NCBI GenBank assembly: GCA_030142905.1
Contig: JASJOG010000041.1
Location: forward strand, 305,501 to 369,500
Direction: 5' to 3'
DNA: 64,000 nt
Source: Heliopora coerulea
Lineage: Eukaryota > Cnidaria > Anthozoa > Scleralcyonacea > Helioporidae
Part shown: positions 34,901 through 46,443 of the stretch, piece after piece
How the letters are laid out: every line of letters begins with the position of its first letter
How positions within the stretch are numbered: position 1 is the stretch's first letter
Notes under the pieces: model-generated
Databases searched by the model: none
What the model was told of the DNA's origin: nothing
The model's input: the letters and a program-made list of their open reading frames with translations, nothing else
Program-made: the position numbers and the translations under genes

Positions 34901-36630
34901 ATATTCAGACGTATTCACCAGTATTGCTATCTGAATATCTTGGAATATTATGGATATTCAAGTGCTGAATATGTCGGAATAAAACACTTTTGATATTCCG
35001 AGATAAGAATATGTTCGAATACGATTGATAAATTAGTGTTGAAGATATCATGGAATGTATCTCCGAATATGGTCTGAATATTTCCATAAGCTACTCTTGT
35101 AGATGTGGAATATATTAAATTGGCAAAACTTTGTCTTTAATGCTCTGCTTTTTTATTTGCAGTGTATCGTTTTATATGATTCTTACCACAGTAGAAGTCG
35201 GTTTTTGAATTTAAAAATATATAATATAAGATTAAAATATATTGATAAAAAATTTCCTTGACACGCAGGCACACGAATTATTTTTTCAAAAGAAAAAAAT
35301 ATTTATTAAGTTGATGCATCGCTTAGTTTTCACGTAAAACATACAACATAGCCAGCAGGGTTCAAAAATACACCAAAGATTTTTTGATAAGGAAACAGAC
35401 ATTTTATGATGGACGTGCTTTAATCGAATATTTCTGGTAAGTATCGCATATAATGGAATGACATAATTATATCTTGATCAGTCGAGTAGCTAGAAGCGGG
35501 CCCACCAGGGCCTAAGCTAAAACACCAGCCCAGAACGCAAGAATAGATGAATTTTTAATGATACAAGACGAAAATAAAACCTGTTACTTTACAGAATTTG
35601 CACTTAGTCTGAGGTTTTGTTTCCTGTCTTCCCACCTTCCTCTTCATGATGGTCGAACATTTCCTTGCGAAAACTTAAGAATTCTAAAATTTTTTGTAAA
35701 GCATATCCCAGGAAGATCCAAACCCAAATGTGGACGTACGTCATACAGCCAGTTCGATCTGGGCTCTGGGGTCTCGAATTTTTTTAGTAGGTAATTGATT
35801 TTTATTTAAGCTTCACTCCTTCCTGTCACGGACGGTCTTTGCTAATTTTGCCCTGGCTACAATGGTTCACATAAACTTAAGGCAAAATTAACTTTCTATA
35901 ATTATATCCTAATACATATAACAATTAGTAAACTAAAGAGAAAAATAAACTTGGCATCAAACAGTTGAAATTCAGCAAGGTTAGGTTTGCATGGGCAAAA
36001 ATAAGTTGTTTTTATAGAGTATAAACCGGTGAAACAGCTACAAATGTCAAAGCAAAAAAGTTTTGCTCCCAAGTACTTGCATTGTTATTCATATTTATAT
36101 AACCAAAGAAATATACAACATAAATATAGGGAACTTCATTCAATTTTATAGATTTCTCTGAATATTGACCAATTAATATTAACTCGTTCGCATTTATGTA
36201 CTGTCTAGGCAGCCGAGGTAATTGTATTCGAATAACGATGTGAAAACTAGAAACTCTTAAAGCCCCTTACAATAAATAGCAACTTTTCAAAGGTTTTCTT
36301 GTATGTTTAAGAGAGAAGCTGGTTATTTGAGAATTGCATCGAAACTCTACTAGTATTGCAAATAAGTACTTGTTATGAAAATTGACCCTGTTGTGATTGA
36401 CTGCTTTATGTGTATGACGAGCAAGATAGTTAACTAGGTTCCGGACTAATAACTTTACAATTTTATCTTAATATTCATGAATGGGGTGCCTCTGCAAACA
36501 TTAATTATATCGATTATCTTTTCATTGATTATCACATTCCTTCCATAATTAAAGCTCTCTTCATAATCAGTTCGTCAAAATACATTCCTATATGTTTATG
36601 CTAATGAATGACTGGTTTCGGTAAATGCTT
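31995..36630. other. Intergenic region
   Basis: No gene is supported. The first 150 bases are diverged homologues of 48091-48190 upstream of the second GT61 gene. A TTTCGACTCTATTGCAGAGT block (about 32551-32570) resembles Penelope-type tails. A pogo/Tigger-like terminus (TAGAACCCCCTTAATTCGCG) begins near 33799, with an inverted echo by 33865. 34840-35100 is rich in degenerate GAATAT words. Elsewhere I see nothing. Confidence 0.4.
33799..33865. repeat. Pogo/Tigger-like terminal fragment
   Basis: AACCCCCTTAATTCGCGGAC followed by GGTCCGCGAATTATCC and a further CGCGAATTA makes a short inverted block typical of Tigger ends. No element body or second end was found. Confidence 0.4.
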
Positions 36631-37677
36631 CTAATCCATTACTGGGTCTAGAACGTCCGAATGAGATAAGTTTATTTCTCTGCGAGCGGTGCAACGTAGC
36701 TGCTGACTTCTTTGAGTTCTGTTTGAGTTACTAGTAAGGAGTATATTGTTTCCTCCACGCATTCGAACTCTGTCGCGACCTCTTCTGCTATTTGGCGTTC
36801 TTTCATTTCTTGCTTCTTGAATTCCATGCCTTACACCACGATTCTGGTTATCATCTCTAGGCTTAAGTGCCAATTGCGGGGCATCCCTAGGTGCTTTCTT
36901 CGATGATGTTCCAACTGATATCCGTTTGGTACGCTCAGACATGTGCAGTTTTTTCTTTTCCATTATTCTGCGATCAAGAGTACTGAAAAATTTCGTTATT
37001 TCATCTGCCCTCCATTCCAGCTTCAGATGACACCAACCGTTGCCATCTTCATCGTCTTCATCTTCCGACATATAGCCAATTTCCAGCAACTTTCCATATC
37101 GCTGAAATTCCTCTTCAGTTGCCTCATTTCTTCTTCGTTCCAACAACTAATGAAATATATAAATAAATAAGTAAATAAATAAATAAATAGTTCCATTCAA
37201 AAACTGGTTCACCAATGATATGCGGTTATTAGGATAGGCATAAAAAATTTCAAAGAGCTTGTTGATTGCTATTTGATAAAATGTGAGAAGAAAGGAATAA
37301 AAAATTCTCACTCTTTCTCTCCTGCTCCCCATGCACATCTTTCTTTTCTTGTTCGGAGTAAGAGGATTGTTCGTAACCTTCTTAATCGAGCGAAAATGAA
37401 TTTTTACAGCATCTGAATTTAAAAACAGAAATTTAGAAAGAAAATGTAGCGCAAAATGAAACCCTAGAAAAACGCTGGTTTGGTTATTAACTGATCAACT
37501 ATTTAACTAACAATCACTACAATATGTTTTTACTCTTTAACGTCAGAAACAGACTTCAGTATTTTACTCTGTCCAGCACCAGACGACTTTACTCGTCAAT
37601 GGGATTGTTTTAGAGAGGAAGGGGTTAAGCTTGATTGAATACTGTGCATCGTTAAGTTGGACCAACGTAAACTAATT

Positions 37678-38770
37678 GTAATGGAAAATCTGTTTGAATT
37701 CAGATGAAACACTAGGACACGAGCCATGCTGCTGTCTCTACATTATGATTACCTTAGATTTAAGCTTGGTTGAAAATTGTACGAGAAAAAAATCAAGTAA
37801 TATAAAATTTTGGCAATGGACAACCTGTGTGCATTCAGACGAAACATCAGCACACGAACCAAACTGCTACCAATGCATTATGATTAACTTAAGTTTGAGT
37901 TTGATAAACACACAATATCAAATAAGCTTGAATAATTTAAATTATTAGCAATGGACAGTTTGAGTGCATTCAGACAAAACATCAAGACACGAACCAGACT
38001 GCTACCAACGCATTATGATTAACTTGAGTTTGTGTTTAATAAATACGCAATATCAATAAGCTTGAATAATTTAAATAATTAGCAATGGACAGTCTGTGTG
38101 CATCCAGACGAAACATCAGGACACGAACCAGACTGCTACCAACGCATTATGATTAACTTAAGTTTGAGTTTGATAAATACGCAATATCAGTAAGCTTAAA
38201 TAATTTAAATTATTAGCAATGGACAGTCTGCGTGCATTCAGACAAAACATCAAGACACGAACCAGACTGCTACCAACGCATTATGATTAACTTGAGTTTG
38301 TGTTTAATAAATACGCAATATCAATAAGCTTGAATAATTTAAATAATTAGCAATGGACAGTCTGTGTGCATCCAGACGAAACATCAGGACACGAACCAGA
38401 CTGCTACCAACGCATTATGATTAACTTAAGTTTGAGTTTGATAAATACGCAATATCAGTAAGCTTAAATAATTTAAATTATTAGCAATGGACAGTCTGCG
38501 TGCATTCAGACAAAACATCAAGACACGAACCAGACTGCTACCAATGCATTATGATTAACTTGAGTTTGAGTTTGATAAATACACAATACCAATAAGCTTA
38601 ATGAAATAAGCTACATGAAAAAGCTTAAACAATTTAAATTATTAGCAATGGACAATCTGTGTGCATTCAGACGAAGCATCAGGACACGAACCAATGCATT
38701 ATGATTAACTTACGTTTGTGTATGATAAATACTCTACATTAATAAGCTTAAATAATATAAATTACTTCAA
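37678..38770. repeat. 134-bp tandem satellite with two-monomer higher-order period
   Basis: Eight units start near 37678, 37813, 37948, 38082, 38216, 38350, 38484 and 38645, each led by GCAATGGACA or a variant. Units at 38082 and 38350 are identical over 134 bases; those at 37948 and 38216 differ from them but resemble each other, so A and B monomers alternate with a 268-bp period. The unit at 38484 carries about 27 extra bases, and outer units are more diverged. The array sits between exon B and the last exons of the minus-strand gene. (AAAT)n occurs near 37155-37190. Confidence 0.92.
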
Positions 38771-40563
38771 AGGGACTATCTGAAATTTGGTTTCAATTCG
38801 GTAACCTTCTTATTATATACAACGTAGAACTATATCGATGCTGAAATCTAGAGTACGTTTTTGAAGAAAAATTGTTGAATACAGTTTCCTTTATTTTCGC
38901 TTTGTTACCAACCGGTTGCCTTTTCGTAACTTATATTGTTCCCTCTGCTCTTTTCCGTCATGAAAACTTCTTTCGCGACCTTATTTATCTTTGCAATGTT
39001 TGATGGCGAATCAATTCTATATAAAGACACAAAATGTATCCTTTTTGAAGACTTTTATTTTGATATCGACAAAAAAGTTGTCATTCACAGTTAATTTGTG
39101 GGTTATTATAAGAGCATCCATGGGATCGAAAGATTTATAAATTTCGAGTTCTTTAGGAATTCATAATTTTCTATGTTCGTAATTTTGACGATTGACAATG
39201 TCTTTCAACTTCCTCCCAAAAGACAAAGATTAGTAGCACAAAGTTCAATGTCATTTTATGAGCTCAAACAGATTATGGTTATAAAAGGATCCAACATTTA
39301 TCCTATCTACTATAAGGGAAAAATTCATATTGTTTCTCTCATAGTTTAATTCGATGATATCAATAAGGATTAGCTTGGTTTATGCGTAAAGCTCCTCGAC
39401 GCTATCATAAGTAATATCTCGGAAATGTTTTCCTTACTCCTTAGACCTTTCTTCTTCCAATGATTATGCATCGAAAGGATCAATTAAGTGAACGAAAATC
39501 TTGATAAAAAGTTTAAATTACCGCATAGTGCTCTTAGTTCCAAATTAAAACATATCCATTTGCTAAAGAAGATAAATACCTCTTTAGGGTTTGTGCTTAA
39601 TAGAAGGTAGAGTTTTATTTAATTTTTAACGCTCCAGACTTTGGACTTTTTAGGGGTGGGGTGGGTTAAGTACAGGAAGCGGGATAAATAGAGGAAATAC
39701 GGTATGATGCAAAGTAAATTGCATTATGACTGTACCTTTCAGCCACTATAAATACGTCATCGCCATTTTGCTCCTCTTTCCGTTTCACAATCGATCTCAC
39801 AGTACTCTAGAAAAAAGAATGCACGACAATGTTATCACCAAAATACATTTGCGCGGTTATACATGATCCTAAATACCTCATGTATGAAGGGTGATATCAC
39901 TATTTAACAAGCATTATAGAACTATTAGTGGCAATATTGTCACTAAAGTACCTACATAGAGGTCAACGCAAACTAGCTGCTGACATTGTCCATTAAAGAT
40001 GTCGGTATATGTCAATATAATTTGAGCATACATTGCATCAAATGACTGGATCTACTTTGTTCGAATTTTTTGCTGAGTAACGATACAGTATAAATCACAA
40101 ATATTCAGAGTTAATACTATCAGACTATGATATAATTTAAGGAATGTTATAGATTAGTTAAGGAATACTAAACTTTGCAATAAAAGTATGTCTAAACTTG
40201 TTGTCAAGATATATATGTCTAGATCAAACTCGCCACTTTAAACCTAGGACGAACTCCAACCGAAAACTTGCATCTTGCTTTAGCTTTATTCACACCCGAG
40301 GCTTTACGAAGTCAGCTTGTTATGTCCCTTTGTTAATCCCTAGATTTATCTGATCACATCTCTCTTGATAGGCAATGTAAGACCCTGTCCGTTTTATAGC
40401 ATTCCAAGACGATCAAGAACTTATTGTTTTGGAGATACCGATCAACTTTTTCTTATTCCAACTCTAGCCATATATCCTGTACTGCGTTACATCTAAAATT
40501 TAACTTACAGTTACAAATCATGAACGGAAAGAAACTCCCGTAATACTGTATAGCTCCACAAAC
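38771..40563. other. Presumed intron of the minus-strand gene
   Basis: AT-rich sequence with no open frame of note and no repeat I can delimit. It lies between exon B and the satellite. Confidence 0.35.
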
Positions 40564-40963
40564 CTTGATATCCACGTCAACCTTTCTCTTTTGTTTTTGG
40601 TGGGTTGATCCTATTTTTCCATTTTCAAAATCAAGAATTCTCCGCGTCAAAGTGTCCATTGCTCCAGACATAACCTGCATTGAAGCACACAGCTGGTCAT
40701 GTGCTTCTTTTTGCGCGTCCAACCTCTAAATTGTACAAATCACGTAAGCTGCGAAATACACTCATACACTATATGTTAACATAATCGTTTGTGTTAACTT
40801 ACTCTGTTTGTCTCCATTTGCTCTTTGAGTATGCCTTGAAGAATTATGTTCATTTCGGTAATGGTTTCCGTTGTGCAACCATCTGTTTGGTCTTCAAGAG
40901 ATGAAGCGCTAGAATTCGCAGTTTCGACCTCATTGTCAAAACTATCGAGTTCATAATCGGACT

Positions 40964-43900
40964 CAGGGGTGGATCCAGACTAGTTCCATGGGTTCCATTG
41001 AACCGGTCAAAATTTGATAAAAATAATGTTAATTAAAAAATTCAAGTAAAAGGACATGTAATGCCGTTGCATCATTTGGGTATTTTTATGCTTGAAAAGC
41101 CCAATATTATTAAAACTGGAATTATTTTGCCGTTATTTCTTTGGCAATGTCTTGAACTACGGATTAAATACCGTGTGCAAGAAGCAAACCGAATGCGAAC
41201 TGATCGTGATCTGCTCAAAATTCTTTTGATTGGTTAGCCAATTAAGTGGAACCTGTCAAACGTCTCTACTATTGGTTAACCAGAAAGTGAACCGCTCAAA
41301 CCTCATCATGATTGGTTAGCCAATTAAGTGGAACCTGTCAAGATTGCTTTCGATTGGCCTTGTAGGTTTTGTGAACCGCTCGTGAACCTGTCAGCCTTTA
41401 TAAATACTCATGAGAGATGGCGGCATTTCACGCTCGAGGAAACCCGGTTTGCCGTAAGGAAGACTGTTCGCTATATGACATTGGCTTGGTTTACAAAAAC
41501 ATCGCTCGATTTTCTGGTGCGGATAAATTCAAATTTATTCAGAACGTCTGGAAACCTGACCGTCTTTTTAATTTTCCTTCGACACTGGAAAGTGGTGGTC
41601 GACATCGAAAGTTTAAACCAGATTGGTTAGAACGCAATCCTTGGCTGGTTTATTCAAAGTACTTGGACGGGGCTTTTTGTCTATCCTGCGTTTGTTTTGG
41701 AATGGAGTTTGGCAAAAACGGTGCGAAGCTCAACCGACTGTTTAAATCTCCATTCACGTTCTGGACATCTGCATGCACTAAGTTTCAGATTCATTCGTCT
41801 GGGAAGTCGGAAATACACTGTGCGGCTGTGATTGCTATGCAGGAGTTCACCAAGATGATGAGAAACCAGGTTGTTCCGATTGATCGGCAGTTAAATGAAC
41901 AGATGCAAGCTCAGGTGAGAGAAAATCGAGAGAGGATAAAATCGATCATCAAGACCGTTATTTTTTGTGGCCAAAACAACATCCCCCTTCGAGGAAGAAA
42001 AGATGATAGCCCTGACGACGAACGTTTCCAGGGAAACTTTCAAGCCCTTCTCGCATTTCGAATTGACGGCGGCGACGAGAAACTGAGAGAACATCTGGAG
42101 GATGCGCCACAAAATGCTACGTATCGTTCCAAAACCATACAGAACGAGATTATTGAGACTGTGGGAGGTTACATTTTGTCAAAGATTGTCGCCGAAGTTA
42201 ATTCGAGTAAAATGTTTTCTATAATGGCCGACGAAGCTGCTGACGTATCCAACTAGCAAAATCTCTCTTGTTCTTCGCTTTGTTGATTCTTCGGGAATCA
42301 TACGAGAAGAGTTCGTTGGATTTCACCTTTGTGGAGTAGAAACGACTGGAGAAGCTATTAAAGGTCTTATCCTCAATTCGATTACTGGCCTTCGTTTGAG
42401 CATGGATGACTGCAGGGGTCAATTGTATGATGGTGCAGGGAATATGGCTGGCAGGTATGTTGGTGCATGTACATTAATCCAACGTCAATTTTCAAAGGCT
42501 GTTTATGTTCATTGCATGAATCATCGCTTGAATCTTTGTGTTGCTAATTCTTGCACATTACCATTGGTCCGTAATATGATGGGAACTGTCAGAAAGCTTT
42601 CTGAATTTTTTACTAATTCGCCAAAACGACAACACCACCTGGTTGAGAAGGTAATGGAACTGTTGCCAAACAGCAATCACAGAATTTTGATTGATGTGTG
42701 CTGCATTCGTTGGATTGCTCGTCTTGGTGGTCTTGACTGGGTGGTTGAACTCCTGCTTCCAATATTTGCTACCTTAGAAGATATCTCTTTGAATAAGGAT
42801 GGTGATGGTGTTATTGGAGCTGGTAATTGGAATTCTACTAGCAGAGATGATGCGCAGGTCTTAACAAACGCTGTTACTTTTGAGTTCATTGTAACATTGG
42901 TCATAGTGAAGTATATACTTGGGCTTACAAGACCTGCAACTGCTAAACTGGAAAGGGAAGAAATGGACATCCTGGCTGCTTAACAAGAAATCTCAACCCT
43001 GAAAGGTGCTCTTGAAGAAATGCATGCCCATGTTGATCAACACCACAACAGGCTTTATGAGGAGGCTGTCCAACTTTCTGAAAGATTTGGCATCCAACCT
43101 TCTAGACCTAGGACTGTTCAGCACCAAATTTATAGAAGTAACTGCCCATCATCATCTCTTCAGGATTACTACCGAATTAACCTGACTCAAGTCTTCTTGG
43201 CACATGCTCTACACCAACAGGAATCATGCTTTCCTACTGAAGCTTACCTGTGTTTCAAAGGCTTCTCTTCAGTACCAGCTGTTCTGTTGAAGAATCCTTC
43301 AACCTGGAAATCTCATGTTGAAGATTTCTGCCAACATTACAACCAAGATGTACCAAATATTGCTGGACTGTCTGCTGAATTAGATCTTTGGGAAAGGTTA
43401 TGGCATGAGAAGAAAGAAAAAGCTGAAGACATTCCTGCAAAGCTTAGGATATTGATCCAGCTTGTTTCCCAAATATCTTCACAATTCTTCAAATTCTGGC
43501 CACAATTCTTGTCACATCTTGCTCATGTGAAAGATCAATTTCCTCCCTTCAAAATCTGAAGAGTTATTTGAGGAGCACCATGGGACAAGAACGGTTAAAT
43601 GGTTTGGCTCTCATGTACACCCACAGAGACATGGAAATGAATTTGGAAGATATTATTTACTTATTTGCAACCCGGCATCCCAGACGAATGAGAATGGTAA
43701 ACATATTATGTTCTGATGATTAACATTTTCCCTGTTTTTTTCTTAAACCTTCTGTACATTGACACTGCTCTTTTCAGAGCATCTATGGGCTCGTAGGTCA
43801 GGAACGTCCCCATGGTTGAGCCTGGTAACATGTTAATGGCTAATACCTGACCAATTATTTTTTTATTATTTTTCATAATATGAAAAACAGAATAAAAATA

Positions 43901-44123
43901 AATTTTGCTCTACAAGTTGATAATGTGTTATGTTTTGAGGAACCTTTTGTGGCTTTTTGCAAGCAAGCCAGTTGTACATAAAGTTGCCCCCATAATGCAG
44001 GAGATGGCATCTCAGAGACTTCAGGTTTCAAAATTTCCTGCGGGAGCATGCCCCCAGACCCCCTAGAAGAATTTACCATTTGGTGCTTGGAACCTGTCAT
44101 TATAAAGCCTGAATCCACCTCTG
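40964..44123 (+). mobile_element. Complete hAT transposon, 3.16 kb, decayed transposase
   Basis: Inverted ends read CAGGGGTGGATCCAGACT and CAGAGGTGGATTCAGGCT. GGACT is directly repeated outside (40959-40963 and 44124-44128), so the target duplication is 5 bp, as at 4880-5491. Subterminal 41220-41345 has two copies of ATTGGTTAGCCAATTAAGTG. One transposase gene lies inside (41417-43723). The element interrupts a coding exon of the opposite strand, and removing it restores that exon's frame, which confirms the borders. Confidence 0.93.
41417..43723 (+). pseudogene. hAT transposase (TTF-type/DUF4371, ZMYM1-like), broken
   Basis: The first part (41417-42256) has the TTF-type zinc-binding region (YSKYLDGAFCLSCVCFG, then H and C residues to about 41840) and reaches MADEAADVSN, the first catalytic acidic block, where it meets TAG after a one-base shift near 42254. 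The frame resumes as ISLVLRFVDSSGIIREE and continues through HCMNHRLNLCVAN, a conserved hAT block, to a TAA at 42981-42983, which looks like a point change because the same frame continues. A further shift near 43557 precedes the C-terminal hAT dimerisation motif STMGQERLNGLALMY, ending at 43723. At least three lesions, so no active enzyme. The family resembles ZMYM1/THAP0-like domesticated proteins of animals. Confidence 0.9.
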
Positions 44124-44199
44124 GGACTGATCAGACATAATGTCAAATACTTCTGTTGACTGCAAAATCCAAGTATAAAATATGTTCTTCCATTTTTTT

Positions 44200-44227
44200 C
44201 CAGTTTACTTTTATAAAAGTAAACTGG
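44200..44227. repeat. Perfect 28-bp palindrome
   Basis: CCAGTTTACTTTTA followed by its exact complement, without spacer, just upstream of exon A of the minus-strand gene. Confidence 0.85.
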
Positions 44228-44289
44228 AATGTCTACTTAAATAAATTCGTCCATGTTTCCACAAAGCAATACTCGGCCTTCCGAACCAA

Positions 44290-44420
44290 TTTCCGCCGTA
44301 AAATTTACTTCCGCCATGAGAACTTTTACCGTGATGTTTCCACAATCTTTTGCCGTTATGTTTCCGCAAACTTTTGCCGTGATGTTTCCACAAATTCTTG
44401 CCGTGATACTTACGGGCCGT
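44290..44420. repeat. Minisatellite of about 25 bp
   Basis: Four to five imperfect units of CTTTTGCCGTGATGTTTCC type. Open frames across it on both strands are repeat-driven. Confidence 0.75.
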
Positions 44421-44702
44421 GTAAAACTTAATGTTTGCGTTGTTTTCAAAAGTTTTTGCCGTGATACTTGTGGGCCACCGTACATGTGGGATTTTTCCCA
44501 ACATTGACAGCACATAGTAAATGTAAAATTACTTAATCCTGTCACATGGCTCGTGGCGGAATAATACATGTAGTTTTACTAGACCATCAATAGAAGCATA
44601 GTTCTCAGTAAAAGTACTTTCATGTAGTTTCCCAGTAGTATCAATAGTCGTATTGTGTAAGGTAAAATACCGTAAACTATTCACGTGCAAGGAAAAACAC
44701 CA

Positions 44703-45016
44703 TACTGGGTGTCCCAAAAAAAAACCGAAAACTATTGAAATTACTTATTGTTAAAATTTGAATGCCCTACGAAAAAGCTGAACGTAATGATGCGTAAAAT
44801 ATTGACAAGGTGCATGTATTAAAATTTAGGTAAGAAAATCGACTTGTAAAGTGCGCGATTTTTTGCCCGTGAGAATTTAAAGCAAATTATAAAATTACTT
44901 ATATCAATCATTTATGCACTCGTGGGGACCAACAGAGTGCTAAGGCATTCAAATTCTAACAATTAAATTGTTATTGGTGATTTCAATAGTTTTCGGTTTT
45001 TTTGGGACACCCTGTA
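44703..45016. mobile_element. Mariner-type MITE, about 310 bp
   Basis: The ends read TACTGGGTGTCCCAAAAAAA and TACAGGGTGTCCCAAAAAAA in inverted orientation, with a TA pair at each side as expected for Tc1/mariner. Inverted homology extends about 60 bases inward, through CCGAAAACTATTGAAAT. No coding capacity. Confidence 0.82.
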
Positions 45017-46443
45017 ATAGGCGAAATTTGTATAATAATAGTTCGTTGTGATTACGTTGAAATAAAGAGAAAGTTAACCGACCGAGTGTGCACGTTACAA
45101 GAGAACCTAACAAAAAAAATGCACAAACATGTTAAAAGGAATGAGACTGAAAAGATTGCGTAGGTGAGCCTTGACAGACACTGATCGATTTATCTGGTGG
45201 CCATATTGGCTTTCTTCTTTTTTGTCATTTGATGATAGGAATTGGCTATTTGGCTTACCTTGAAATCGATCCATACAGACGTAAAATGCCTTATGAACTT
45301 ATAATGCATTATGCATAAACTTCAGATTTTCCGCACGATCATTTTCCTTTACTCATCTTGCTCCGTATTGAAACGTATCAAGGACTAGCAGAGCTCAACC
45401 ATGGGTCAGTCGTGTTTGTTACCACCCTCATTCCTATCTATAGAATCGGAGTTGATGCGTTCAATTCCAGTTAATGATATGATTAGTTCTTTTGCCATAA
45501 AGAAAATACACATAGTAAAACTGTAGAACGAACAACATTATGCTGTAATCATCCGACCTGCCTATGGGTAATATTACTAATGTTCACCAATGTACGTGTT
45601 ACTAGGGGCAGACTAGTACTGTAGTACTGTTTTGCTTGTGAAGACTGTTCTTGACTTCGTGAATAACTTTACTGATTCATTCATGTCATTTCTGTTTACG
45701 TTCCATAGAGCTACAAAAATCTTATCGATGACATTTAAAGCTGAAGCCCTGAAAAGAGAGTGGATCTAGCTGGGATCTATAGGGCCCACGAAATTACCCT
45801 GTGCCTGGGCCCCACGAAGGTTTTAATCCACCACTGAATGTAAGGATCACGCCACGTAACATTGCCTCCGATTTAATACCGTATTCAAGTGCACACTTTT
45901 ATTGGTAACGCTAGTTTTATTCGTATATCGTAGCAGTTTTGCGATGACGTTGGCAAAGTAGCATAACTATGGTATAGTTTGGGGGACTTTATTGAGAGCT
46001 TGGTAAACTTTTGGGTGTCAACATTTGGTATACAGATTGGAAGAAGAGCGTCCCGAAAACTTAAATATGTCATCATTGGGACACGCAATTGTGGGGATGT
46101 CATGTCTTATAGTTACTAAAGATTGCTTTACTCTATCAGTTTGAGCGTCCTTTGGGATATCACTGGGGTGTCCAAGTTTTTTTCAAGGGCCACCTTCCCA
46201 GGCCACCCTAGTAGTTACGTCATGACGTGGACACGATCAGAAATTAATTTGTTTCTTTAATAAAGTTCTCCCACCTCTACTGAACTTTCACGACTTTGAT
46301 GAGCGGTTGACGAGCAGGTTTGAGATCTCGGACCAGAGGAAAATTGACGTTCATAAACACTGCATTGATAAAACAGGTAAAACGGAGAAGAGACTCGTCG
46401 CAGGAACTTCTCCCCAAGGCGGTCGGTAAGGATGCGTCGGATT
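45017..46443. other. Downstream flank of the second GT61 gene
   Basis: No gene is supported. A lone hAT-like terminus (CAGTGGTGGATTAAAACC on the minus strand) ends near 45836; its partner was not found. The last 150 bases correspond, with divergence, to 30200-30356. Confidence 0.4.

Larger units (their letters stand above)
36631..44159 (-). pseudogene. Minus-strand gene of unknown family, one exon split by a hAT transposon
   Basis: Exon A is 44159-44124 plus 40963-40803. With the hAT element and one GGACT copy removed it is 192 nt, open in one frame and acidic (DYELDSFDNEVETANSS). Exon B, 40725-40564 (54 codons, phase 0 both sides), encodes a heptad-like helix, EAHDQLCASMQVMSGAMDTL. A possible exon lies at 37412-37312. 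The terminal exon 37149-36631 encodes acidic SEDEDDEDGNGW, then LEWRADEITKFF and a basic, arginine-rich tail ending DPVMD. Exon B ends in phase 0 while 37412 needs phase 1, so at least one exon or border is missing. I do not recognise the family; the acidic block followed by a W-R-x-D/E-x-[IV] motif reminds me of uncharacterised multicopy cnidarian proteins. The allele with the insertion is probably inactive unless another promoter or splice route is used. Confidence 0.6.

Noticed and set aside
37694..37948. 84-codon ORF
   Set aside because: Lies in the 134-bp satellite; the repeat explains it.
37678..38770. CRISPR-like spacing of repeats
   Set aside because: Units are contiguous with no unique spacers; this is satellite DNA in an animal genome.
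44211..44569. Overlapping ORFs of 100 and 110 codons on the minus strand
   Set aside because: They cover a short minisatellite and the hAT-exon junction, with no coding signature.
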